Assembly (NCBI GenBank): GCA_003024785.1
Contig: PUQB01000754.1
Location: 1-64,000, forward strand
Source of the DNA: Selaginella tamariscina
Lineage: Eukaryota > Streptophyta > Lycopodiopsida > Selaginellales > Selaginellaceae
Reading direction: 5' to 3'
DNA length: 64,000 bases
In this document: one piece after another, positions 11,049 to 22,580 of the stretch
Layout of the letters: each line of letters begins with the position of its first letter
Position numbering within the stretch: position 1 is the stretch's first letter
Position numbers and translations under genes: made by a program
Notes under the pieces: generated by a model
Database searches by the model: none
What the model was told of the DNA's origin: nothing
What the model saw: the letters and a program-made list of their open reading frames with translations, nothing else

Positions 11049-12385
11049 AATAATGGAGCTTCCTGGTCGTCCTCTTGAGAAAGGGGAAGTATGCGTCAAG
11101 ATGCTGGCAGCTCCTATCAACCCATCAGACATCAACAGAATAGAAGGTTGAACGTGTGTGTACCCGTAACATAGCCACTTCAGTATCATACAGTGTTCTC
11201 AATAGTGTATGTAAGTTATAATGTTGTACGCTGTACACTTTACTATGGTTTAGCATTTGATTATAATCTATATGTATTGTATGTACATGTACATACATTT
11301 TATGTGTTAGAATTGGACTGGATTTTGAGAGAGAGAGATTTATTTGCGTTTATATATATTGATTGTAAGTTTTATATATATATATGTGGCAGACACATGT
11401 AGATATACATACATTATCAATGGTTTATTAATTTTACATGTTTTATAAAAGTTTAATTTTTTTGTCTTTTTCTTGTTTTCAGGGGTATATCCGATGCGAC
11501 CTACACCTCCTGCAGTTGCCGGTGGTGAAGGTGTTGGACAGGTAGTTTCTGTTGGATCGGATGTTAAACATTTGTCAGTAGGAGATTGGGTCATTCCAAC
11601 ATATTCCGGAATCGGTTAGTATAATAAGTATATAATTTATATATAAATACTTTATCTTAATCCAGTTAAATAAATACATAGATAACCGAAGTTACTGAAC
11701 ATTATAAAACTTAGCTTTTAAGTTACACACGTATCTGTGCAGGAACGTGGAGCACACATGTGCTAAAAGAGGAGAGTGTATGGTGTAAAGTTCCTGATAA
11801 TGTGCCCATGGAATACCTGGCTACCATCTCTATCAACCCCTGCACCGCACTCAGAATGCTCGAAGATTTTGCTTCGTTAGAAGCTGGTAATTAATTAAAT
11901 ATTAACTTACTAAAACTTCTATTAATTGTTATTTTTGAAGTTTTACGTTTAAAAACTAATATATGTATTTATATTTGTGTGTGTGTGCGCGCGTTCGTTG
12001 CAGGGGATGTGGTTGTTCAGAACGGGTCTACGAGTATGGTTGGACAATGTGTCATACAAATTGCACACGCAAAAGGTCTCCAGACCATCAATATTGTGCG
12101 TGAGAGGTACATAACGTATATTTTATGTACCGACGTACACATAGTCGTATACACGTACATATAGATAGCTGTAACCTATGTACGTACGTTCATAGTAGAT
12201 ACACACGTCTTGTAAGTGACAGTCATTACACGCTGATACATATGAATGCATATTGTGTGGTTTCTTATATAATTCGTGATTTCAGGCCAGGAATTGAAGA
12301 CGCTAAGAAAAAGCTAATGGATTTAGGTGCAACGCAAGTCGTGCTTGACAGTCAATTTGATTCACCAAACTTCAAAAATATTGTG
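11049..12385 (+). pseudogene. MECR: MECR (mitochondrial enoyl-ACP/CoA reductase) fragment inside the CACTA-like element
   Basis: Five consecutive exons with GT-AG borders: 11,049-11,146 (ELPGRPLEKGEVCVKMLAAP, NPSDINRIEG), 11,483-11,614 (GVYPMRPTPPAVAGGEGVGQ), 11,743-11,886 (THVLKEESVWCKVPDNVPME), 12,004-12,106 ([20 protein letters not shown]) and 12,286-12,385 (KKLMDLGATQVVLDSQFDSP). They cover the catalytic GroES-like part and the start of the Rossmann part of the NADPH-dependent reductase of mitochondrial fatty-acid synthesis. The N-terminal targeting region and the C-terminal half are absent. Frames are open across all five exons, so capture may be recent. It could be transcribed from an element promoter, but function as a reductase is unlikely. 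Confidence 0.85.
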
Positions 12386-12439
12386 GTGAGTATTTCATAT
12401 ACGAACAGATGTAAGCACACACGTGTGTGTGTGAGTGTG

Positions 12440-12801
12440 TGGGGAAACCGACCCCTCCCCCACCTCCGCCTCCGGAGCCACTCACTGGAGTGGTCAAGTA
12501 CAAGCTGTCCGAGTCCAGCACTCTTGTTATCTGGAAAGGGGATATAGGGCTCTGGTTCATCGATGGACAAACAGATGCAGTCGTAAGTTTTTTGTTCTTC
12601 ACACACACACCCACACACACTGTATGTATGGACAGTTCAGACAGTTATAATTCCTTATAAGCAAATTATCATCTAAGTCTATATATGCATTTATACGTCT
12701 TGATACGTCTTATTTGATTGTTTATTTTGCTCATTGTTTGGATGATGTTTCACTCACAGGGCCGCTTTGAATCTGGCAACATCAGAAGGCATTAAGTACA
12801 T
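12440..12801 (+). pseudogene. Macro-domain protein fragment inside the CACTA-like element
   Basis: The first piece (about 12,470-12,582) reads VKYKLSESSTLVIWKGDI then DGQTDAVV and ends at a GTAAGT donor. The second (12,760-12,801) reads AALNLATSEGIKYM after a 'cactcacag' acceptor. Both resemble the macro (ADP-ribose-binding) domain: 'GDIT...DAIVN' and the later 'A...A...gIkyIaFP' helix. The middle of the domain is missing, so it is a fragment. It follows the MECR piece in the same direction and could be spliced onto it in a chimeric transcript. This assignment rests on short stretches. Confidence 0.5.
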
Positions 12802-13517
12802 GTACAATGGCTTTCTTTTATCTAGTTATCACACACACACACAGAGACAGAGGAGAAGAACACAAGACATGTAGCTTAAAAGAACAACAGTTTTCAGCCG
12901 AGTCCTATTATATATATTCCTATATAGCATACATACATGTATTCTAGATGTGTATGCATTCATATATATCAGGATTGACAATATACGTATAGGCTTGTGC
13001 TTATTGCAATAATATTATAATAGCATATTTATCTATCTAGCTATACACACACACAGTATAACTGGTGAATCTTGTTTACATTAGTTTCTTTTCTTGCAGA
13101 GGCCTCGTTGATGCAGAACCTCACGCATGAAGAAACGCTTCCGAAAGGTGGACTGGTGTGGTGAGAGAGAGAGAGGGGATTCACAGAGAGATCACCAGAA
13201 ATTAATAATGTTTATTATTTTTAATTTAATTAATGAAAGTTAAAGAGTTTTTATTAAGTACAATTAAAATCAATAATCAATCTAAAATTAAATAAAATAA
13301 ATTATATAGAAAACAAAAAGAAATTATTACTGTATAAACAAAGGGTAAAAACAAGGGTAAAAACAAATAATAATACAATGTATATTAACTATGTTAAAAA
13401 ATAAACCAATGTTCAACCCCTAGTATGTTAACTACTTTTTACAAAAACAAAGGCTTGTTTTCTAGTGTTGTTTTTACCTTAAAAATGCCAAAAACTAGGG
13501 GTTTACATTTTCCGGTG

Positions 13518-13805
13518 ATCCCGCCGCCTCTTCCTTGTCGGAGGGAGTCCACGACGGGATTAATCCCGCTACCTCTCTCCAATTAGGAAGATCCGGTGGC
13601 GTGATTAATCCCGTTGATTCTTCCTCGCCAGAGGAAATCGGCGACGGGATTAATCCTGCCAACTCTCTCCAAAGGGGTAGAGTCGGCGGCGAGATTAATC
13701 CCGCCGACTCTCTCCGAAGGGGTAGAGTTGACGGTGGGATTAATCATGCCCACTGTTCCTCGTCGGAGGGAGTCGTGGGCGGGATTAATCCCACCCATCA
13801 GTTGT
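13518..13805. promoter_or_regulatory. Palindrome array B, right part, copy 1
   Basis: Six or more variants of the GGCGGGATTAATCCCGCC palindrome spaced about 40-50 bases. The spacers contain 'tcctcgtcggagggagtc' type words that are themselves partly palindromic with 'ctctccgaaggggtagagt'. The array ends about 140 bases before the transposase start. Confidence 0.85.
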
Positions 13806-13949
13806 ATTAATCAAGCATGAGATATTATCTCTATACATAATTATGTATTATTACACATGCATATTATTAAGCAACCGTAGTTCAGATTTCTTAAAAATAT
13901 TGCATAAACAGATATCATAAATAACACAATTATTTATGTGCAGGACAAT

Positions 13950-16900
13950 ATGTTTAATACTGAGATAAAGTATGTCTTCTTCGGAACAACGAATAGTTGG
14001 CACTGGAACTGTGGAAGTTCGAGATGATAATGCATCATGTCACAATATTGCCCAAGGATCTTGTGTGTATGGGTGAACACCATTTACAAGCATGTTGAGG
14101 TTCCGGAATGGAATTTGAGGAGGGTTCTCCTGTATTGTGGAATTTGGATGAAGTCAAGGCTGACACAGAATATGCAGAGTACAAACAAATAGTAGCACGA
14201 GTTTACCAGATGATGGCTTGCCTGCTGTGATGGATGAGGTGATTCTCTTTCTTCATGAGATTGAGGTTGGAGAGGCATCATCACAGCTATAAATCCAATG
14301 GAAGCAGTGTCAGAAGAGAAACTAGGGTCCGACTTCGTGGGTGTAGTTGTGACAGAGGTTTCACCTAATGGCACATTGCATCCTGGATCCCTCGTGAGGT
14401 GGCGAACATCTGAATTAAGACGGCAAGATGGTTCAACATATTCTGGGTTGGATTTCAATAATAACAACCCGGAAGAACAACTCATATTTGAAGAGGTTCC
14501 TTGCATTGGTCCTATTGTAAGAAAAAGGCGATTCATGGGTTGCATATCTTCCCTTGCAAGTTTCAGCAAGAGGGTAAGATGGATCCTACATCTTCCGAAA
14601 GTGTTACAGCATTTCCACGATTGACTGCTGCAAGAAGAAGTGTTGTCAGATGGCAGACCGAATGAAATTACCCAATGTAGACATGTCTTTCGTACGTCAC
14701 CCAAAAGCAAAGGCATGAGTTTGTATATGCTGCACTAATGGGTGTATTGATGGAATGGCCTCGGACACAGGTTATCAGAGTACATCCATGGTATTTAATA
14801 AGGTGGCCATCTGCTTCAAAGCTTGGTATAGTATATACGGGATCCCAAAGACCACGTTCTACCGTCGGAGGGATGAGTGGCTAGATGGAGCGCGAACCTC
14901 AGTACATGGGAACACTCGCTTGGTCAAAACCCGCTCTCACATTATGGCAGCCATAGAGATACTCAAGGCTTTTGTGGAAGCAAATGCAGACAGGATGCCT
15001 CACAAATGCCGAACCACAAATGCAGGGGTCAAGGAAAATCTCAAGGTTTTGCCTTCAATCTACACTCAATTGAAGCTGTGTGAACATGTGAACAAGTGCC
15101 TCAGTTTGATGGGGCTCCAAGCAATTGCACTGGTACCTTCAACAACATATGGAATACTCATTTTAAGGATGTGAGATTGCAAAACACTCTAGCTTTTCCA
15201 AGTGTGACACTTGTACATCATTGAAGGCTGCAGAGGCTTGTGCAAAAACCTTGGTGGAGATCACTGCCATTCAAAAGAAGATGGAGGCCCACATGATTGC
15301 ACAACAAACTTGCCGGTTCAGTACTATGCACACCGCATGCTTTCTGTGTCACGCCCATCAAGTACCTGTGCTTGATCCATGACAAGATGGATCATTCAAA
15401 ACCAGCATTCCAAAGCTCGTTGCAACACCAAAGTGCCTTGGAAATGTCATGAAACTTCCTATTTCATTGATAGGTGTGCTAACACATGGACACGGTTGTG
15501 AGTCATATGGACACTTTTCACTTCCACATTCTAGCGACTCCAATTTCACTATTGGGTTATTGCCATGTGTTTCAGAAACCTTAAGCCACTCACAGACAAG
15601 TCCTATCAGTGATCTCAAAGTGAAGAAACAACACCTTCAACCTTTACATAATGCTCTCATGAACACGTCTGCACTTGAGGCTACTTGGGAATATGAGAGG
15701 CATTGTCAGCCTGCACAAAAAACAGATGGCCCTGTTGAGAGTTCAGGTTCAGTGGAGGATCTAGCTCAAATAGTGTACATGTGTCCTCAACATCAAATAA
15801 GCTTCCTCGTCATTTGCTTTTACAGATGGATAATTGTGCAGGCGAGAACAAAAATAGGTAAATCATTTTACTTAAGGGTTTCTCAAGCTCATACTTACTT
15901 TTATTTTTAGATATGTGCTAGCATACTTGTCAATGCTTGTTGCCAAAGGTGTGTTTGAACAATCACGCTCAGTTTCCTTATGGTTGGTCACACTCATGAA
16001 GATATTGATGCGTTCTTCAGCAAGTCTCCAACTCTACAAAAGGACAAGTGCACTTACCTTACCGCATATGATGAATCTTTTTGAAAATTGCATCTCCAAA
16101 AAAAGTTGTGCTTTGCTTGTGACTGAGGTGCCAGACTTCAAAAAATTTCTCAAGGAAATATATAAAAGAGGGGAGTGATTCTTTAGTTGGTCACCTTGTG
16201 CCGCTACAATTCTTTTTCTCCATACGAGATGGTATACCTATTATGCAGTACAAGTTACGGCCATCAGAGCATGAGGGCTTAATGCTCTTCAAAAGTGGAG
16301 AGAATGGAAAGCCACTTCTCCCAGAAGGACAACCAGACCCTATTCCATTGAGTGCCCAGCTCAAGGAACAAGAGGTTATTATTGATGGCATCAAAAAATA
16401 TGTGGCATGGGTTCAAAAATCGATGCCAAAGAATTCTGATAAGGCAACTGGTTACTCAGAACTATATAAGCATGTGGTCGACTATTGGGAGACTGTTGTT
16501 CGGAGTTGGAAGGACCTACTGTCACAAGTACAGAATTGCAACACCCTTTTTGGCCTAAAACAAGGTGGCGAGAGGAGATTGAAATGACATCATGAGCACA
16601 GACGACATAAAGCCAGTAGTGATGTGGAAGTGCAAACCCCACACTTTGTTGACAAAGGAACCAAAAACCTAAAGCATACTTTTGATTACTGCAAGGATCT
16701 TCAAAAACTAATGATGGTTCTCATTACTCATATAATCAGCCTATTTGGATGGGTCAAATTATGACACACTGAAGTAATCACAAAAAATAGTATGTTAAGG
16801 TTGTATGGTTCAAACCACAAAAAAGGCGGCACGAGAAGGAGAGCGAAAGATATAATGGATGCCTAGAGAAAACATGGTCTCCCAATAAAAAGACCCAGCA

Positions 16901-17001
16901 TGTTTTATAAATGTTAAATCCATTCGATATGGGTGGATGTCAAAAGCATTGATAAAGTCACGATAACAAAATTGCAAGAATATATGTTTTCTGAAGCTTA
17001 A
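13950..17001 (+). pseudogene. DDE-like (DUF7869-type) transposase, copy 1, broken
   Basis: Same gene as 41,078-44,194, with numerous small insertions and deletions, so no long frame survives. Recognisable pieces: ASDTGYQSTSMVFNKVAICF (about 14,755), IYGIPKTTFYRRRDEWLDGA (about 14,840), FFSIRDGIPIMQYKLRPSEH (about 16,210). The intron before 'atatgtgctagc' (near 15,910) is also conserved. This copy probably makes no active protein. Confidence 0.75.
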
Positions 17002-17495
17002 AGCAATTACAAAATTATAAAATATCATATATTTAATATTCATAATTATTATAAACTCTTTAATAATAGTACCAAATTGTTTACTTAACTATATAAATTT
17101 ATAAAACGATATGGAAATTGACTATATTATTATAGGATTTTTATATTATATATATTATTACTACTACAAATTTTTAATTAATAATGTTATATTTAATATT
17201 AATATTTTAATAACAACATCAATATTTATATAATGTACCTCTTATGCTCTTCCTTAATTGTTATATTAGGCCATATAATCTTAAATATAATATATTATAT
17301 TTAATACCTTCTACTTTTATAATGTTATTAATTTTTGTTCAATGAATGCTATAATTTATTAAAGGGTCGATTACAAAATAGAATATTCTAAAGAATATTT
17401 TGTTTCAAACATATATTCTAAAGAATATTCCTTTAATATTAGAAAATGCTAATTAAATAGCTAAAATTGCTAATTATTAAAAAATGAGACTATAG

Positions 17496-17523
17496 CCATG
17501 CCCATTTTAGTTACAACATGCAT
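17496..17523 (-). repeat. Right terminal inverted repeat, copy 1
   Basis: Reads CATGCCCATTTTAGTTACAAC, inverse of the left end with one mismatch, followed by ATGCAT. Sequence homology with copy 2 stops exactly here, giving a sharp right boundary. Confidence 0.8.
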
Positions 17524-17559
17524 CTCTCTCTTCTTCTGTTTCTGAGCCAATTGTTCTAG

Positions 17560-19140
17560 CATCAGTAAATTTTTTGGACAAGGATTCAGTACCATCAGCA
17601 GTTGTTGTGCTTGACATTTAGTGTCCATAAGGTGTAGAGTTAGATTTACCGTCTTTGGATGAGGTTCAAGAAGTTTAAAAGGTTAAGTCATGAATTCGAA
17701 GGCTTCATGATGGATTTGAGAATCCTACATCACTTGATGATGACTTACCTTTTAGGCACTTACATTTGCAATATCGCCTTTAGGGCAACCTTCTTTATTT
17801 TGTGGGAATTGATCTGAATGATCATTTGTTGTTGGTGGTATCTTCAGTCTTCGTTCCACACTTCCTCCACGTTTACCATGACTCTCTTGTTCTCAGTGGG
17901 TACATGGGACATCATTGTGTGATTGAGAAGTTGTGTAGATCTTTCTATTGGCTAGAGTTGCGAAGAGATCTGATTTGGTATGTGCATAGTTGTGTGTGGT
18001 GTCAAGCTCACAATACTCCCTCGTGTACTTCGGAAAGACAATTGGAGTTAATTGCAGTTTCTCTTCTATTTGAGTTAGTGGTGTTTAATTTGATGAACCT
18101 TTTTTGCGGTCGGCTGTTGGTAATGAGTATGTTATTATTGCTTCTGACTACTTAACTTGCTGAGTGAAAGCTGGTGCTCTTGCTAGTGCAACTGCCTCTA
18201 TTGTTAACCAATTTCTCCTTAATCGAGTCATGTTTCAACATTTTTATCCAAAGCATATTCTCTCGGATAATAGTCCGGTGTTTATGGTTAAGGCATTTCA
18301 TGTCTTGACATCTTGGTTGGAGATACGCCACACTTTCACCTTATCATCCTCAAACAGATAGTTTGGGGAATGGTTCATTATAATTTTCAAGAGGATGATT
18401 GCAAAGTATGTGAACTTTCAACATTCGGATTGGGATGATTATTTACCATCTATCTGATATGCTTATGTCACTAAAATACAGAGTTCCATTGGTACTTCAC
18501 CATATAAGCTCTTGTATGGTCATGACCAAGTGTTGCCGACGAAGTTGGGTCTACCTTCTCGCTTGCCACGAGCTGCTGATGTTAGGTCCTGGGTGACAAG
18601 CATTCTTCCATTGGTCTGAGTGGAATTTGCAAAACACTTGGGTCGCATACAAGTGGGACAACAACAACACTACAACTCTCATCATTGTCCACATGTGGAG
18701 TATAAGGTGGATGAATTGATACTAGTTCGTTTTCCGAAACTTACGGTACATGGTTTAGCCAAGAGTCTCCTTACTCAATGGAAGGGACCATATCAAGTGC
18801 TGCAATAGGTAGAACTGTAAGTTTATGAGGTTGGACACAACATTCAACATGATCCTTCAGAGATTCTGCATGTGCAACAATTGCGTTTTATGCAATGGGG
18901 CGAAGAATAAGTTGTGCCACCTACATATCCACAAATGCCTCCTCCTGATGTTCCTATAGATCCAAGTCCATCTACTAGAGAACCCTAACCACCTTCCATT
19001 CTTCTAAGAGGAGAGGATGATGTAAAGTCTACGTGTACGACTACATGCACACATATTATTATTAGCATAGTCAATCAAATTGATTTCAATCTAGACCACT
19101 TATTCTTATATATAAGTTAGGGTTTTGGGGTTAAACTCTG
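17560..19140 (+). mobile_element. Ty3/gypsy LTR-retrotransposon fossil, 3' part
   Basis: Fossil of a Ty3/gypsy element in plus orientation, starting just right of the giant transposon. Recognisable parts in order: the region before the integrase, the integrase zinc-binding region (about 17,860-18,010), the integrase core (about 18,030-18,560), a tail region (to about 19,010), a purine tract and the start of a 3' LTR at about 19,020 beginning TGTAAAG. The LTR is cut short at the AT-rich repeat near 19,140. The 5' half is missing. Broken in many places; old. It is related to the element at 60,550-64,000. Confidence 0.75.
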
Positions 19141-19147
19141 GTAGTGT

Positions 19148-19446
19148 TAATAAAAAATTTAAATTTTATATCCAACTACGGATCACTGACTGTCAAATAG
19201 AGTATATTCTAAGATATGTGTGTGTATCTGTATACGTTGCTTGTAAACGTTTTTAAGACATTAAGGAATTAAGTAACATTTATATTAAATAATATTTTAA
19301 CTAATTTATTCTATAAGTAAGTTATATTTATGTTAAATAATAAAATGCAAGTGTACATAAGAGGTTTGGAAGGTTGGAAACTAGAAGTATGTACTTATCC
19401 ATCAGGACCTTGCATTAAAGAACATGCTTAATCTGTTATATTAACC
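19148..19446. repeat. Diverged unit of the AT-rich flank repeat, without the giant transposon
   Basis: Matches 410-735 (for example 'aataaaatgcaagtgtacat' and 'attaaccattgtt'). At 19,446 it runs directly into the 3' coding end of the SOS1 fragment, whereas in the other two places the giant transposon begins about 15 bases after the same point. Confidence 0.75.
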
Positions 19447-20003
19447 ATTGTTACAAAACTCGTCAAAACCATATAAAACACCTTGTCATTAAACGTGTTA
19501 TGAAATAGACTACTTGGGGACTCAATCTGTACAATGTGCTCATCCTCGTCCTCACTCGACTCACCTGAAGCTTGCGGCCTTGGTGACCTACTCAGAGGCC
19601 GTGGTACTGGAATATTCTGCATACTGGATGCTGGTATATTCTCCCATTCTCCTGTTATGTTCCTGAACCATCACTATCTGCCCTGTACTCCCTCTCTCCT
19701 GTTTTATGAATTCATTAACACATAATGCACCCGTATACGTGTGTATATGTGTGTGTACACACTGTGGGTGTGATTTGCATAAATCGTAGAAATGAACAGG
19801 GCTGATAGTTTGCCGATAAAAACTGTTTCCTCGGCTTCGAACACTGGATCTCCGAGGAAGTAAGAAGCCGTGTGTGAAACCTCTTCAAGCTTACAAATAA
19901 CCAGCCTTGAACGAGCCTCGATATAATATTTCCATAGTACACTCCAGCACTTGTAGAATCTGTACAATATTGACATACAAGTTATCTAAGGTGGTGAGTG
20001 ATT

Positions 20004-20036
<33 letters not shown>

Positions 20037-21106
20037 GGTCAGATACGTCTTAAGGCAAAATGTATATATATTATTAACGATGTGTAAGTAAAATGTATGT
20101 GTATGTTACCAGGATGTGGATTTGCAAATATTATTGCAGAAGTGTTTTAAACAGAATGTCAAACTTAAAACTTGTGCATAACTTATAATTTATTTGATCT
20201 ATATTTAATATAATAAATTTAATAATAATTACCAGGTCGTAGTTCGATAACTTCACGAGGTCTGAATGAGTGACCTCAGCTCATGTATAGGCAGTTATTC
20301 GAAACTCTTGGTCAGTATTATCTTTGACACAGCAAGAGTGCTCTCCTATATAATTAAATAAAATATATTAAGCAATTTAAACTTGTAAAACTATGTTTAT
20401 AAATAAATATTTTATAACATACCTGCCAGAATAACTGTTCCACGTTTGGTTCAAATTGAAGAAGCCAGAGGAGTTTAGAATCCTCAATGAAAAAACACTC
20501 AACCACAGACTCTACAACTAAGTCACATAAGTAAGGTCTTCCCACGAGGATTTCATATAGCCCCAATGTACTTCCATGAGCAAATATTGGATGTAGCTGG
20601 TTCGAGTCCATCTTGCTCCACTGTTACATTTTTTATTATATGTTTATATTTATATTATTTATCAATATGCTTATTTTTATAATTCTATGCTTATATTATA
20701 TTATTTATTAATATGTTTAATAAGAGGTGTACTTTACTTATTTAACTTTTGTTAGGCCATATACCCTCTGCTTTAGAGCCTTGTTTGTAAAGTATATTCC
20801 CTCTCATTTTGAGATCATATCCCACCAGTTGAGCTTGAACATGGTAAGGAAGATCTGCAATGGAAGGTTGATCGCGTAAAATACCGGAGTTTTTATTTTC
20901 ACAGTTGGAGAATGCCTGAGAGGCTTTTCCAACTCACGCTGCAGAACAAACATTATTTAATTAAGAATTTAATTAACGTTTAATTAGATGTTATGGATTG
21001 TTTCTCTCTCTTCCAGTAAACCAGATTTCTCCACGCTTTTTATATACTCCGACAGTCATAAGACAATCTCACATACAACTTGTTTCGTTTTCACAACTAG
21101 CAACAC
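19428..21106 (-). pseudogene. SOS1: SOS1-type Na+/H+ antiporter, C-terminal fragment
   Basis: Plant SOS1/NHX7 is a plasma-membrane sodium/proton exchanger of ~1,100 residues with a long cytosolic tail. Only tail exons are present, leftward: about 21,106-20,980 (SEYIKSVEKSGLLEERETIH), 20,938-20,768 (IADLPYHVQAQLVGYDLKMR, ILYKQGSKAEG), 20,620-20,423 (HPIFAHGSTLGLYEILVGRP, the cyclic-nucleotide-binding-like region), 20,345-20,233 (ELRSLIQTS), about 19,975-19,740 (YYIEARSRLVICKLEEVSHT) and about 19,700-19,428 (SSEDEDEHIVQIESPSSLFH, the conserved end). Introns have GT-AG borders. There are stops and one-base slips in several exons, and no membrane exons occur up to the F-box gene. It is therefore a 5'-truncated, decaying gene copy. 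Confidence 0.8.
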
Positions 21107-21129
21107 CTGTAGATTGAAGTACGTATAAT

Positions 21130-21720
21130 CATGACCCTTAGGATTGTGTCATGGGTTCAATTGCGAGTGGTTGGTGAATCTAACAAGCACATGCATGCGT
21201 TTTGAAGTGGGAGGTGCTGAGCATTGGACATCTGCCCAGGGAAGTTAGGTCTCTCGGTGCACATGTGGCTAGGGATTTGACCTAAGGGCAAAGTTGGTTG
21301 TTATACTTTGCAACATGTAACATGTCACATTGTTTTGTAGGACATAGGCTATTGTCATAACTTCTTAGAGTAAAGGGTTTCACCCCAAGATTCGCAAATG
21401 CCAACCTTGGAGTCCTTATACGAATCCTGAAATACCTAGGTAAAAGGACCTATTTGCTAATCACCCATGCTCCAAGTTGACATTAGGTAGTGCCTTCAAC
21501 TATAAATTAAAGACACTAACATTATAGTTATGGATTTGAATTCCGTTTAAGAAATTGATAAGTGGGCTAACATGAAATCTCCATGTTAAATATCATTTAC
21601 TTGAAATTCCTTGAGACATGAAATAAGTTTGATTATGAATAAGTACTACTTCAGCCCTGATGACCTAAATTAATCGGACCCAAATTCTCAAATCTTAAGT
21701 GCATTATAAAGATTATGTTT
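21130..21720. repeat. Repeat shared with 47,390-47,960
   Basis: Text such as 'gggaagttaggtctc', 'acatgtggct' and 'gttggtgaatctaacaagca' resembles 'gggaggttaggtctca', 'ggctaaagggtg' and 'actttaacaagcaagtg' near 47,430-47,550. Two diverged members of one dispersed repeat. The type is unknown. The SOS1 fragment ends where this one begins. Confidence 0.5.
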
Positions 21721-22580
21721 ACATTCCCCACATATATAACCAAGTGTAAAGTCAAAGGTTATAAGAAATAAAAAGTAAAAATTATAATATTTATTATTAA
21801 AAGAAAAGTTACATTCTATATTATAATTTTTGAGAAATTTGATTTAATACTTCAATGAACTTCACTAATGTGCAAAGTACTATATTAAGAAAGATTAATA
21901 AAAAATTGCATTTATCACCTTGGTTAAAGATGAATAATCAAATGTTGCATGTGAAATGTTGTTGTTGCATGATGATTTGTTTATTTATATTTGTGTAAAT
22001 ATTAATTTAATTGTTAACTAGATAAGTTTTATAAATAAGTGACAAAATAATATTATTTTTATAAACAAAGGTTACTATTAGAAAGTGTTGAAGATATTAT
22101 TAATAATTTTAGTATAGTTATAAGAAAAATGAAATAAGACCACATGCACACATAAATGGTTTTTTCACAAAAACTTTATAAAAAGGCACCAGGACTATTA
22201 AAATTATAATAAATTTATATAAATAAGAATGCAACATTATTTAAATAATTATTTTATCATTAGGATGCACTTAAGCATTTTTATTGGATCATATTTTATA
22301 TATTTTATCGTTAAGCTCTCCCTATTCACAAGAATGTTAAAAAAAATACACATGTTTACAAATAAAATCCATAAGTCATAAAAACTTCTTTACTAATATA
22401 TGAGGTAAAAATACATTAATCTTTTAAAGCCAATTAAAATGATATGGTATTCATTTTGAAATAATTATATATCAATTATTTAAACTATAAATAATTGTTT
22501 ATGTCAATTTTACTTTTACTTTTTTATTTTATTCACAATTAAAAAACTATATACATTATCTTATTAACTTTAATTTCTTA
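21721..22580. other. AT-rich, no feature seen
   Basis: No gene, structured repeat or known motif could be supported. Confidence 0.5.

Larger units (their letters stand above)
10209..13517. mobile_element. Nested CACTA-like (CMC) element carrying host gene fragments
   Basis: Ends are the inverted pair CACCGGAAAATGTAAA (10,209-10,224) and its inverse (13,502-13,517). They are flanked by a 3-base duplication ATC (10,206-10,208 and 13,518-13,520). Removing the element restores the host palindrome ...GGGATTAATCCCGCC..., as seen in copy 2 near 40,577. Subterminal inverted repeats AACATACTAGGGG occur near 10,284 and 13,417. A 3-bp duplication, CAC...GTG ends and subterminal repeats are the marks of CACTA-type elements. 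No transposase is visible inside, so it is non-autonomous. It holds fragments of three unrelated plant genes with their introns, i.e. a Pack-CACTA. Confidence 0.85.
751..17517. mobile_element. Giant TIR DNA transposon, copy 1 (~16.8 kb)
   Basis: The left end reads GTTGTAACTAAAGTGGGCAT and the right end (17,497-17,517) is its inverse with one mismatch. Both ends are bounded by ATGCAT (745-750 and 17,518-17,523), which is a target-site duplication or an outer part of the inverted repeat; being itself a palindrome it cannot be decided. Inside are three leftward genes (phosphatase-like, ParB/methylase-like, unknown), a rightward transposase and blocks of an 18-bp palindrome. A second copy lies at 28,418-44,694. 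Copy 1 is the more worn: its transposase has many frame slips, and a 3.3-kb CACTA-like element interrupts it. No polymerase, capsid, integrase or helicase was seen, so it is a cut-and-paste type DNA transposon by inference. Confidence 0.75.

Noticed and set aside
12352-12620. Leftward Gly-rich frames
   Set aside because: They come from reading CCCCCACCTCCGCC backwards. The rightward frame has the macro-domain match.
751-17517. Giant transposon as a Polinton, Helitron or virus-derived element
   Set aside because: No DNA polymerase, integrase, capsid-like or Rep/helicase sequence was seen. The ends, inverted repeats and DDE-like transposase point to a plain DNA transposon.
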